From Sepioteuthis lessoniana (taxonomy: Eukaryota; Mollusca; Cephalopoda; Myopsida; Loliginidae): a DNA stretch of 64,000 bases. Location of the stretch: the NCBI GenBank assembly GCA_963585895.1, contig CAUZXS010005791.1:706673-770672 (forward strand). Reading direction: 5' to 3'. The notes under the pieces are model-generated. The model saw only the letters and a program-made list of their open reading frames with translations, did not search any database and had not been told where the DNA came from. Made by a program: the position numbers and the translations under genes. How positions within the stretch are numbered: position 1 is the first letter of the stretch; the number at the start of each line of letters is the position of its first letter. Below, piece after piece: positions 55,427 to 64,000 of this stretch.

Positions 55427-57018
55427 GGTTATGGGTTGAAAAAGGATAATGAAAGTTGCAGGAGCAGACTCCTATTCAATGGAGATGAAGAAAAATATGA
55501 AATTTTGAAAACTAAGTTCTTAAACCATCTATGATCACTCGGCCAAAAAGATGCTATTTGAGGTATAAACCTCACTGAAGATGAAGGAAATGATGAAAAG
55601 AACGAAGAAGCCTATGTGGAACTTGTACAGTTCTTAAATGACAAAAGCTTGTCATTAACAATGATAGAAGCCACAGACAATGGAAGAAAAGCCCTCAAAA
55701 TATTACACTGACACTTCATAGGAAAAGGAAAACCAAGAGTTGTCTCATTGTACACTCAATTAACTTCTCTCAAAAAGGACACTAATGGAAGTGTGATGGA
55801 CTACATAATAAGGACAGAAACAATTTTAACAGCCCGAGAAATGCCAGACAAACTGTAGATAAGGCTTTGATTATCACTATGATATTAAAAGACTTGCTAA
55901 GGCATTTTGAACCCTTTTTCATCGATGTAACTCACAGCAACCAGGAGTTGACACTCTCTGAATTCAAAACCAAACGCCACAGCTTTGAGGAAACACTAAA
56001 ACACAGAGATCACTCTAGTAGTGATGATGTCATAAAATTAACTTCCTTATTTTCAAAGGCTATGAAAAATGAGAGCCATGACGTACGAGATGTCTCATGT
56101 TTTACATGTGGTGGAAAGGGGCACCTAACTAAAATCTGTCCCAACAACTACAACAAAAAAGGAAAACTGTGGTACAGTTATTGTAAATCTACCACCCACA
56201 AAAGAAAATCCTGTTAATATAAATGAAGGGACACTATGAAAAAGGTAGCAGATGTGGAAGAAAGTTTGTTCACATTCAAAATGGACGACTACTACCTAAG
56301 AAAGATGACAATACCCATGGGACTGCTGGTCAATGCTGGAGCTACCTCACACATTATTAGAGACACAAAGAAATTTAAAAATTATGACCAAACATTCCAG
56401 CCAGAGAACCACTACATAAAACTAGCTGATGGAACAAAAACCAGCAGTGTAGCACTGAAAAGAGGGAACACCAAAGTATGTCTACTAGATGTGGTCACTC
56501 TCAAAAGCCTCTACTCATCCCCTCCTACCCACACAACATATTTTCTGTAAAAGCTGCAACTACTAATGGGGCGATATTTATTTTTAAAGAAAATAAAAAC
56601 AACCTTAGCCATAAAAGCAACAGAAAATTTGAAATACACATCCATGAAAGAATGACCGCAGAGGACTGTGTAAAGTCAAAAATGTATGAGATGGACCCTC
56701 TACAAGAATATGCTCCTGTAAAAGTATTCAGGGACAACCACAGTGCAATAGCACTTTCCAGGGACTTTGTACACTGACAAAGGTGTAAACATATAAACAA
56801 AATATCACTTTACCAGGGACACCCTGTACAATGGCAGTATAAACATTATTTACTATTCTACAGCTGATATGCTTTGCAGGCATTATGACAAAATTACCAA
56901 CTTGAGCAAAACTAGAAAAATTCAAAGGAGTTTTATTTGGACTTTAGCTAAGCCTATGAATATGGTGCTCTCACATATCTAAAAATAAACAAAATTATAA
57001 TATGAGAGCATTTGTGGG

Positions 57019-57178
57019 TGTTGGAAGTCTGATAGCTCCTTCTATAATCTCCCCTTTGTTTACCCTTTTTCTATCCCATAAGCTCTTAATAAAGTTTTCT
57101 CCTCTCTATGTGACGCATGCATTTTGCTTTCCTCAATTTGAGTCTGTCAATTTCTAATCCAGAATGCTAACAATAACA
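57019..57178 (+). repeat. Right LTR of the copia fossil
   Basis: 160 bp; same TG start, same CTTAATAAAGTTTTCTCCTC block and TAACA end. Confidence 0.85.
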
Positions 57179-57184
57179 CAGTTA

Positions 57185-58635
57185 AGCAAACACCAGTGGA
57201 AAACATGCAGGTAGGGTTAAGATATTCAGTTTTCTTTAGTTTAGCACAAGGATATTGTAGAGGAGCACCCAATGAGGATCACAATCTTTATATAAGCAAA
57301 TTAGTCTTTATAATGAAATTGTTAACTATATGGTTATGGTTTATGCACTAGATTTATCTCTGTACACAACAAAGACACATGGTATTAAACCAATCATACC
57401 CAACTGTACCTTGAGGCATCAATTTTAAATGGTCATTTAATACTAAATATATTTTCAGGTGCCTTTTGTGAAATTACTTAAGATTTTTTTTTCTTCACTG
57501 AACACACAAATACACTTACAAACCACAACTTTGTGGTTTGTTTGTATTCTTTGTTTGAAAGTATTTCACTACATTGTAATGCTATTTGATAAAAATAAAA
57601 AATGATAAAAAAATAAAAAACTGGTACACTCCTATTTCTTCCTTTCACCACCACCATTCATGGAATTCAAAAAACTTTTCTTTTTTTTTTTCTTTTTTTA
57701 TTTCATTTATTTTTTAATGCAAAAGAAAGAAGAGTAGTTTCTAAAATGTATAATGTCTGTATATGGCATACCTGGTGCATAACCCAGTCTACCATTGTAG
57801 AGATGTCTGCATATCTATGGTTTAAACAAGAAATTTCTGAAAAATTCTCTTAAAAAAAGGAAAATTGTTGGATAAAAGAAAAAAGATGTTTAGATAACAT
57901 ATAGATTGATGATCAAAAGATAATATATATATACACTATAAAAATTGGAACATTCAAGGCAGAATTGATATACACAAATTTTACTACACACACACACATA
58001 TATATATAATAAATTAAAACTTTATGTCAACATATTTTCAACACAGGAAGGGAGAGCTGATGTATAAGAAACTGTTGGTACTATACTGCTAGTGTTATAA
58101 ATAAATCTATAAAGAGGCACTACAATCAGGCAGTGTCTGCATTTATATAGATATGGCATTCTCAGATGGAGATAAAGTATAAACAAAACTTAGTGAGTTT
58201 GTGATCTGGTGCTCCAAAGTGTCTGATAATGCTATGTTTTGGTTTGGTTTATTTGTAGGATTGCAAATAAACTCCCTATGAGTTATTTAATGCCAAAATT
58301 TGATTAATTCAGAAATGTTTTATCAAAATCATAACTATATTTTCTATGTTTGACTGCATTTATTTCTAAATTGTACTTTTTAATTGTCAATAATCATTTT
58401 TATAACCATTTATACTTATATGATACCAAGTATACCAATTAAACATGAATAATTCATATACAACTATACAGTTTAAAGTAACTATTCCTATCTAATAATG
58501 ATAATCATTTGTTTGCACTGTTAAATATCAAGTATTCTTATCTCTAATACAAATAATTTGCAGTTATATGGTATCAAGAGTTCAAATACTAATCATTTAT
58601 GCGCATTTATTTGATTTAATGAAACTATTCCCATT
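57185..58635. other. No gene recognised
   Basis: A+T-rich. The block 58,290-58,635 has short ACTATACAGTTTAA and ATAATCATTTGTTTGCA units like those at 18,061-18,450, possibly the same eroded repeat on the other strand. Confidence 0.45.
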
Positions 58636-58639
58636 TGAT

Positions 58640-58795
58640 AGTAAAAAGGGTAAATAGCAGAGCAGACAGGGTTATTTAACATTGAAAGTCCAACCAGTTT
58701 AGGAGAAAGAAAACTCTGAATTCAAGCTTGTTAAACTCCGTTTAAAAAATTGACCTAGAGACATATCCAGCTCATACTGAGGGGTTGGGTAAATA
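58640..58795 (+). repeat. SINE2 3' half
   Basis: AGCAGACAGGGTTATTTAAC, CCAACCAGTTTAGGAG, CTCTGAATTCAAGCTTGTTA and GAGGGGTTGGGTAAATATAT. Followed by (AT)n at 58,826-58,912. Confidence 0.8.
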
Positions 58796-58821
58796 TATAC
58801 ATATAAGCACATACATATATA

Positions 58822-58825
<4 letters not shown>

Positions 58826-58863
<38 letters not shown>

Positions 58864-58912
58864 CATATAAAAATACACGAATATATATATATATATATAT
58901 ATGTATATGTAT
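58826..58912. repeat. (AT)n microsatellite
   Basis: Two AT runs separated by ACATATAAAAATACACG. Confidence 0.95.
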
Positions 58913-58917
58913 TTTTA

Positions 58918-59908
58918 TATGAAAGAAGTAATCGGCTCTGTGGCAACTGGGAGAGCCAGATTTGGTCTTCACCCTCAATGGTGGTGGTCAAAAGAGACCA
59001 CAACGAATAAACAAAGAATGGTTTTGGAAGAGATACATCATTTTGAGGAAAGCAAACATCTCGCCATAGCTGTGGCACAACCCAAACAAGGTGCATGGAC
59101 TAGGTGGGAAAACACGAAGGACAGGACTATCACATGGAGTGACATCAAGCAAATAGAGCCTAAACAATTGAGTTTCCTCATCAAGGTAGTTTATAACATA
59201 TTACCTACACCAGTAAATTTAAAATTCTGGGGGTTAAGTACATCCAACCTTTCCAAATTATGTTGGGATAATTGCTGATCTCAAACATGTTTTAACTGGA
59301 CGTCAGTATTCCCTAAGAAGTTACATGTGGAGACATAATGAAATCTTAAGGATTATTGCTGAGATTGAAAAATGTGTTGTGAAACTGCCAATAAAATTTC
59401 ATGTATAAAAACAAGTATACAATTTGTTAAAGAAGGAAACATTTCAAAAACTCCACATAGAAATAACAGACACAAACCAACATTGCTTGATGGTTGCACA
59501 GACTGGTGCATTATTGCTAATGTAGACCGGCAACTCGCTTTTCCAATAGAAATAACATTAACTCGCCAGTGTCCAGATCTTGTCATTTGGTCAGTTAATT
59601 CAAAAAAAGTTATCATTGCTGAATTAACAATCCCTTTCGAGACCAACATCGACTGGGCGCATCAGTGGAAATTGGAAAAGTACGAAGACCTACGTGAACA
59701 GTGTATTAAGAATGGCTGGTCAACAGACCTATATCCTCTTAAGATTGGATGTCAAGGTTTTATTTTGAATGCAACCTCTAAATTTTTAACCAAACTTGAA
59801 CTTTCACAAGCAAAGAAGAGGGAATATAATGAAAAAAAGATCCAAAACAAGGCTGTAACTGCATCTGAATGGATATGGCATTCGTACAGATTAAACACCC
59901 TCCAATAA
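58918..59908 (+). mobile_element. Retroelement C-terminus with PD-(D/E)xK-like endonuclease
   Basis: Two + strand frames. The first (58,921-59,278) reads RMVLEEIHHFEESKHLAIAV, GAWTRWENTKDRTITWSDIK and LSFLIKVVYNILPTPVNLKF. The second (59,372-59,908, 178 residues) has PTLLDGCTDWCIIANVDRQL, then CPDLVIWSVNSKKVIIAELT and IPFETNIDWAHQWKLEKYED, and ends ASEWIWHSYR. The PDLVIW ... KKVIIAELTIP spacing resembles a PD-(D/E)xK endonuclease core, as in restriction-like endonucleases at the C-terminus of early-branching LINEs. The expected Cys pair between the two frames is not clear, and a frame change lies between them. Assignment to a clade is uncertain; it may instead be a domesticated or unknown reverse-transcriptase element. 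Confidence 0.55.
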
Positions 59909-59990
59909 AGTCTGGTAGTATTGTGAGATACTGCTGGGGCACCCTGGGTTAGTGGCAATGATGTTTCAGCCCCGAAACCATGCCTGAATC

Positions 59991-60055
59991 CATGGTTATC
60001 ATCTGATGAAGATTTTATTGGAAGCAAAACTGCTTTTTTTTGCAGCAGTTCTTGT
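59991..60055 (+). ncRNA. Hammerhead-like motif after the retroelement C-terminus
   Basis: Plus strand: CUGAUGA (60,003-60,009), a weak stem II GAUUU/GAAGC, CAAAAC in place of CGAAAC, stem III ACUGC-loop-GCAGU and then U, an NUH site. Stem I is not convincing. The position about 95 bp after the stop of the preceding frame suggests it belongs to that element's 3' region. Confidence 0.45.
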
Positions 60056-60179
60056 ATATAATTATATATATATATACATATATGTAGGAAGAAATGAGTT
60101 GAATCTGACAGAATTTACGTAGAAAAGGTAAAACAGAAGAAAAATGATGGTTTGTTTAATTTCAATGCAATTTGAGTAA

Positions 60180-60500
60180 TTGATATTTACTCTATCTGTA
60201 TAAGTCCAAATAAGGAGAGTTTGTTTGCATGCTTTGAAAATCAGCATTCCAAATCCTGTTCTTAACTTTTGATTGAACACTGATCTCTTATACCAGTAGG
60301 AAATAAATATGTCAATCCAAAGACAGATCTATCAGTCATTTGAGTTATTGATATTTACTACACTTGCATTATTACAAGAATAGGAAGATTGCATCATTCC
60401 AATTTTCCAAATAAAATCAGATTATATACTTGCTTTGAAAACAACATTGTTCTGGATTTTTTACCAACTTCTGATAACAGACTGAGTACATGCATTTATC
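60180..60500 (+). repeat. Repeat family H
   Basis: Matches 21,495-21,790: TATACCAGTAGGAAATAAAT, AAAGACAGATCTATCAGTCA and TATTTACTACACTTGC. Identity unknown. Confidence 0.6.
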
Positions 60501-60744
60501 ATAACTACAAGGCTGATACATTTGCTGTGTTTCATTTGTTGATTTTTGTTTCTTGGTAAATTTGTTTTATTTTCTTATTTTTTTCCTACTCGGGGATCCA
60601 TTCTTGGGATTTATAGTTTCAATATTTAATCAAGCTTATTTTAAATGTGGTCAGTGTTGATGAGAAGATAGTGTTGTGCCAGTAAATAATTTGTTGAGAA
60701 TATCTACTTGCTTTGAAAACTAATATTCAAAATCCTGGCTTGTT

Positions 60745-61045
60745 TTATATATGACACTAAACTGTATCTGATGATGAGGCTCCAGTTAAGGAGATTTGGG
60801 GAGTGTGAAGTAACTCTTCTTTAACATTACTCCCAGATCCATTATACAGATTGTTAGTGCCTGTTAGTATCTCATCTATGAGTCAAATAAATGTTTGAAA
60901 ATAGTTTTGTATTAGATAAGACTGTGTGCCCAAAAAGTAATCTCTTAAGAAACTACACAAAAAAAATGTAAATATGAATTTACAATGAATATGATAAAAT
61001 AACCTTAGACATGTTGATATGCTACTAAAATTAATCAAATCAAAA
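60745..61045 (+). repeat. R1 repeat, subtype b
   Basis: TATGACACTAAACTGTATC, GATGAGGCTCCAGTTAAGG, ATCTATGAGTCAAATAAAT and the tail AATAACCTTAGACATGTTGA. Confidence 0.8.
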
Positions 61046-61176
61046 TTCTGTCTTTTGATTGAGAAGTTTTACTAAAGTTGTCTCATACAACATAATTCCA
61101 AACATAGAACCAATCAAAATAAGACAAATTCTAATATAATATGTTGTAATGGTCTATTCATATTTATTTCATGTAG

Positions 61177-61230
61177 CATCTAGTTTCAATGCTATTGAAA
61201 AAATTGCACTATTACAGCCTTTATTTCAGG
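61177..61230 (+). CDS. Host exon candidate, gene 2
   Basis: A 54-bp exon with acceptor TATTTATTTCATGTAG and donor CAGG|GTACAA. Open frame: two bases, 17 codons (SSFNAIEKIALLQPLFQ), one base. The last G joins AT of the next exon to give aspartate, so the phases match. A second AG at 61,181-61,182 could be used instead. Confidence 0.55.
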
Positions 61231-61539
61231 GTACAACAGGAGTAACAACTTAAGCTTAAAAGTAATGTACCTATTAGTTCTGCCCCACCTGATCACTTAA
61301 GAAAAAAAATTGCATTTTTGTAACAGTACAGCTAGATTAAATATGAAATATGTTAGGAAATCAAAATGTTTTTTCTCCTAATTTCTAAGATATGTTTTAT
61401 ATGATAGAGATCAATACAGAAAAAATATTGAGAAAGTGAAAATTTATATAATGAATTTACTTCTTATATATTAAATGATTTTATATATATATATTTATAT
61501 TTCACTTATCCTTTTTTGGTTGTCCCATTACTGTTCCAG

Positions 61540-61674
61540 ATTCATGCAATCTTTTTGAGGGAGTAAGAAAAAATTTGGTGTCTTCCAGCTGTTTATATCA
61601 GAAGATTGCAATTTTTTACTACTCTCTTGAAAAAGATTCCTTGAAATTGGTTGTAATGGGACAGTTAAAGGCAC
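61540..61674 (+). CDS. Host exon, gene 2
   Basis: A 135-bp exon with a strong acceptor (CCATTACTGTTCCAG) and a consensus donor (GCAC|GTAAGT). The only open frame has two bases, 44 codons and one base: SCNLFEGVRKNLVSSSCLYQ then KIAIFYYSLEKDSLKLVVMG then QLKA. It is single copy, outside repeats and protein-like. This is the best-supported host exon in the window. I do not recognise the family. The gene continues beyond it on the + strand, but no further exon was identified before the window end. Confidence 0.75.
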
Positions 61675-61879
61675 GTAAGTGAACTATTTTTATTTTCTCT
61701 TTTCCTACCATACTTGCCAGTATTGAGCACTTTTTTGATTTTATTTAAAATAAGATTTTAAAAAACTTGTTCATTCTTAGACCACAAATATATTGATATT
61801 TTTTAAATGATTTTTCTCTTGTTTTGAGTTGCACTTTTATTAGTTTGTTCTAGCAAAGATTATATATATATATCTATAT

Positions 61880-62253
61880 AGGGTGTTTAAAAAAAATTGG
61901 ATATCATTTAAGATGCTCCGGGTGTTTCAGAAAATTTCATATCATTTCATAATCTACTACCTTGACTAATTCTCTTTCAAATGATCACAAATTTTAACTA
62001 CATGTAGAAACAATTCAAAATTCTGTTTAATATTCAAATAGCGTTTCTTTTTTCTATGAATGGTAATTTCTATACTGGAAAAAAAAACAGCATAAAACAT
62101 TAACTTAGAATTCTGAGTTGTTTCTCCACATGCTTTTAAAATTTGTGATCATTTCAATAAAAATTGTTTCAGTTATTAGATTACAAAATTAGATCAATTT
62201 CTTAAAAGCACCTTGTACATCTCAAATAATAGTAAAAATTTCTGAAAGGCCCT
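61880..62253. mobile_element. Foldback MITE
   Basis: Ends GGGTGTTTCAGAAAATTTC (with a second terminus-like GGGTGTTT at 61,881) and, on the opposite strand at the right, CAGGGCCTTTCAGAAATTT. Inner arms near 61,975-62,030 and 62,105-62,160 are inverted (GATCACAAATTTTAA and TTAAAATTTGTGATC, AGAAACAA, GAATTCT-type). TATATA flanks on both sides fit a TA target. No coding capacity. Confidence 0.6.
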
Positions 62254-62254
62254 G

Positions 62255-63630
62255 CATATATAATGCTTCTTTTGCCCTGTTATTGTTATTACATTTAGTG
62301 TATAAAATATTGCTACTATTATAGATCAGAAACAGTATATATAAGAAATAAAAAATATTCCTAATTGTTTATATATAATATAATATCTGAAAAATGAAAA
62401 ATAGATTGTTATAGTTAATAAGTATTTCTTGAAAGACTCATGTACATTCTTATACCATAAGCTTTAATTACAGATTGAATAGTTATTTAATATCTTTTAA
62501 AGTATTTTTACATATAATAAAAATTAGGGTATCTGAAAAATGAAAATGAAATACAAATGCTTTATAAGTACCTTTTTTTTTTTTTCTTTTTTTTTTAAGA
62601 ACCAATATGTAAAGTAATAAAAGTAATCAGCCTTAGTCATAAAGTATTTCTATTTAGTTCACTGAGTAATTGTCATGCCAACTACTTGTTATTAATGAGT
62701 GAGTAGTGTCACCTTAAGTAAATATCAGAATAAATACAGATGGCTGACATGTCTTAACAGAGAAGCTCTGCCTACTTAATGTTTCTATTGATTACAATCA
62801 AAAGCTCCAAGCCTCTTGTCTTATCTGCTTTCTAACTGTACTGAAATGTTTAAGTAGGCTAGGGTGAGTGGTCATACTCCTCTTCTGAAGTTTCAAGTAC
62901 AGTGGACCCCCGCTTTGCAATTGGTTCAAATTCTGATTGCTCCTGATTGACAAACCACTGACTATTTAATGATGAAGATCTTGATTGAAGATCAAGACCA
63001 ACCAGTCTGGTTCGTATTAGCCTTCCAGGCAGCATCACTATGTTATCAAGTTTACACACCTTTTCTTTGCTGTGGATTTTCTTTTCATTGATTGACATTT
63101 CATTTTATCAACACAGGTAGAAAATCACTTGGGGTGGAAGAATAACAGATTTTATCCATAAAAGCAACAATAAAAAACATGAAAGTATGTCTACTTATTT
63201 ACTTTCTTCATTTAATTAGTAATTAAATATTCTTTAATAAAATTCTTATCTGTATAAAAAACATTGAATATTAAATGTAATACTATTTTTGTCCCATGAT
63301 AGTTGTTATATTTATTGTATGAAATTCATATACAAACTTAATAACTATTATGGGAAGGTATAAAATGCAACAATTATTATGCAACTGGGATCATTTTTTT
63401 TTCAATTACTAATGTTTATGTCCCTGTTAAGTTGTGGTACACAGTACTTTTGGTAGGAATATAAGGATCTGAAGAACTTTATTCTTTAACAAGATACCAC
63501 TTGCAATAAACGTTTTTGCATGGATTTTTTAAAAATCATCATAAACACATTCTCATATTGCAGTATTTTCATATGCATATCTAGATTATGTTCTTCACCT
63601 TATTCTATATGCCTTCTTAATATGGCTTAG
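62255..63630. other. No gene supported
   Basis: A+T-rich. At 62,900 ACAGTGGACCCCCGCTTTGC resembles a pogo/Tigger-like terminus, but no partner end was found. The 79-codon minus-strand frame at 62,859-63,098 has no domain. Confidence 0.4.
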
Positions 63631-63634
63631 AATT

Positions 63635-63765
63635 CATTCATTATAACCTCTACAGGGAGGATAAGCCACTCTCAAAATGTTGTCCTGTGTATGATATAAA
63701 GCTGAATCTGGTGATTAGGCTCCAGTTTTGGAGATCTGGGAAATGTGAATTACCCCTTCATTAGA
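63635..63765 (+). repeat. R1 repeat, partial
   Basis: TGTCCTGTGTATGATATAAA, GATTAGGCTCCAGTTTTGG and TGTGAATTACCCCTTCATT; then it switches abruptly into LINE-like sequence. Confidence 0.7.
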
Positions 63766-63769
63766 AAAA

Positions 63770-64000
63770 TTCAAGGTAGAAATCAAAAACATAAATAAAT
63801 TATTATAAAATATTTCGGTGAACAACATCATTGAACTAAACCATCAAATAACCTTCTACAGGAAGTAAATGATCTAACTGATACAGAAGCAAAACTAGTT
63901 AGTGATGAAATCAAGAACCTGAATAGAAATACAAAAGCTAAATGTGAAATGAGACTAGAAGGACAAATAAAGAAATTATGAGAACACAAGAAAGTACTAA
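63770..64000 (+). mobile_element. LINE fragment running off the window
   Basis: The + strand contains VNDLTDTEAKLVSDEIKNLN and CEMRLEGQIKKL, then EHKKVL. This resembles the linker between endonuclease and RT of the LINE-B type (a charged RLExKIKxLR motif). It is interrupted and incomplete. Confidence 0.45.

Larger units (their letters stand above)
55266..57178 (+). mobile_element. Ty1/copia-type LTR element fossil
   Basis: LTRs at 55,266-55,426 and 57,019-57,178 both begin TGTTGGAAGTCTGATAGCTC or its close variant and end TAACA. An identical 5-bp duplication CAGTT flanks the element (55,261-55,265 and 57,179-57,183). Directly after the left LTR stands GGTTATGGGTTG, the primer-site type of copia elements. 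Parts: gag with a CFTCGGKGHLTKIC zinc knuckle (56,095-56,140), a protease region (about 56,320-56,370) and a short RNase H-like piece (FRDNHSAIALS, about 56,730). Most of pol is not recognised. Broken, with several breaks; the LTRs have diverged much more than those of the 9.2-kb element, so it is older. Confidence 0.85.

Noticed and set aside
62859-63098. A 79-residue minus-strand gene and a pogo-like terminus at 62,900
   Set aside because: Only one terminus-like sequence is visible, with no partner, and the frame has no recognisable domain.

Overview
The window is an A+T-rich, intron- and repeat-dominated stretch of an animal genome. Its mix points to a cephalopod-like mollusc: several tRNA-derived SINE families, an RTE-type LINE plus a second LINE, Penelope-like elements (PLEs) carrying hammerhead motifs, Tc1/mariner elements and dozens of (AT)n tracts. 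That assignment is an inference; no single gene proves it. There are no prokaryotic features, no CRISPR array, no operons and no standard tRNA or rRNA gene.

Host coding sequence is sparse. Two + strand genes are suggested by small exons with matching splice phases. Gene 1 has candidate exons at 7,500-7,586, 26,204-26,250, 30,459-30,499 and 31,101 onward, and a well-supported pair at 31,297-31,376 and 31,733-31,794 that splices in phase to a stop codon followed by AATAAA. Gene 2 has two phase-compatible exons at 61,177-61,230 and 61,540-61,674. I do not recognise either protein. Most of the rest is intron or intergenic DNA filled with elements.

Layout: 0.6-7.2 kb holds SINEs and three LINE-A fragments. 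8.2-12.1 kb is a mariner (maT-like) transposon split by a copia-type LTR fossil with exact 5-bp target duplications. 12.5-13.1 kb is a CpG-rich, TATA-containing island that looks like a solo LTR. 13-18 kb holds a ten-copy repeat family (R1) and a LINE-A copy. 19-23 kb holds microsatellites, PLE end pieces and LINE-B tails. 24.3-26.1 kb is a 130-bp satellite. 27.6-28.0 kb is a mariner remnant. 28.8-29.9 kb is a 27-bp minisatellite open in both directions. 32.4-33.9 kb is a Tc1 element and 33.9-37.2 kb a Ty3/gypsy fossil. 37.2-40.7 kb holds LINE pieces, an unexplained island and LINE-B with an internal triplication. 41.8-51.9 kb is a PLE cluster (GIY-YIG and RT pieces, inverted end repeats, hammerheads). 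52.7-54.4 kb is a LINE-A copy with a 556-codon open frame. 55.3-57.2 kb is a copia fossil with 5-bp target duplications. 58.9-60.0 kb is a retroelement C-terminus with an endonuclease-like motif.

The most interesting signal is RNA-level. At least seven sets of sequences fit the hammerhead ribozyme plan (CUGANGA, stem II, GAAA, stem III, NUH, stem I). Most sit in PLE-type end repeats and have one decayed core box, but the copy at 45,759-45,823 (minus strand) keeps every core position I can check.
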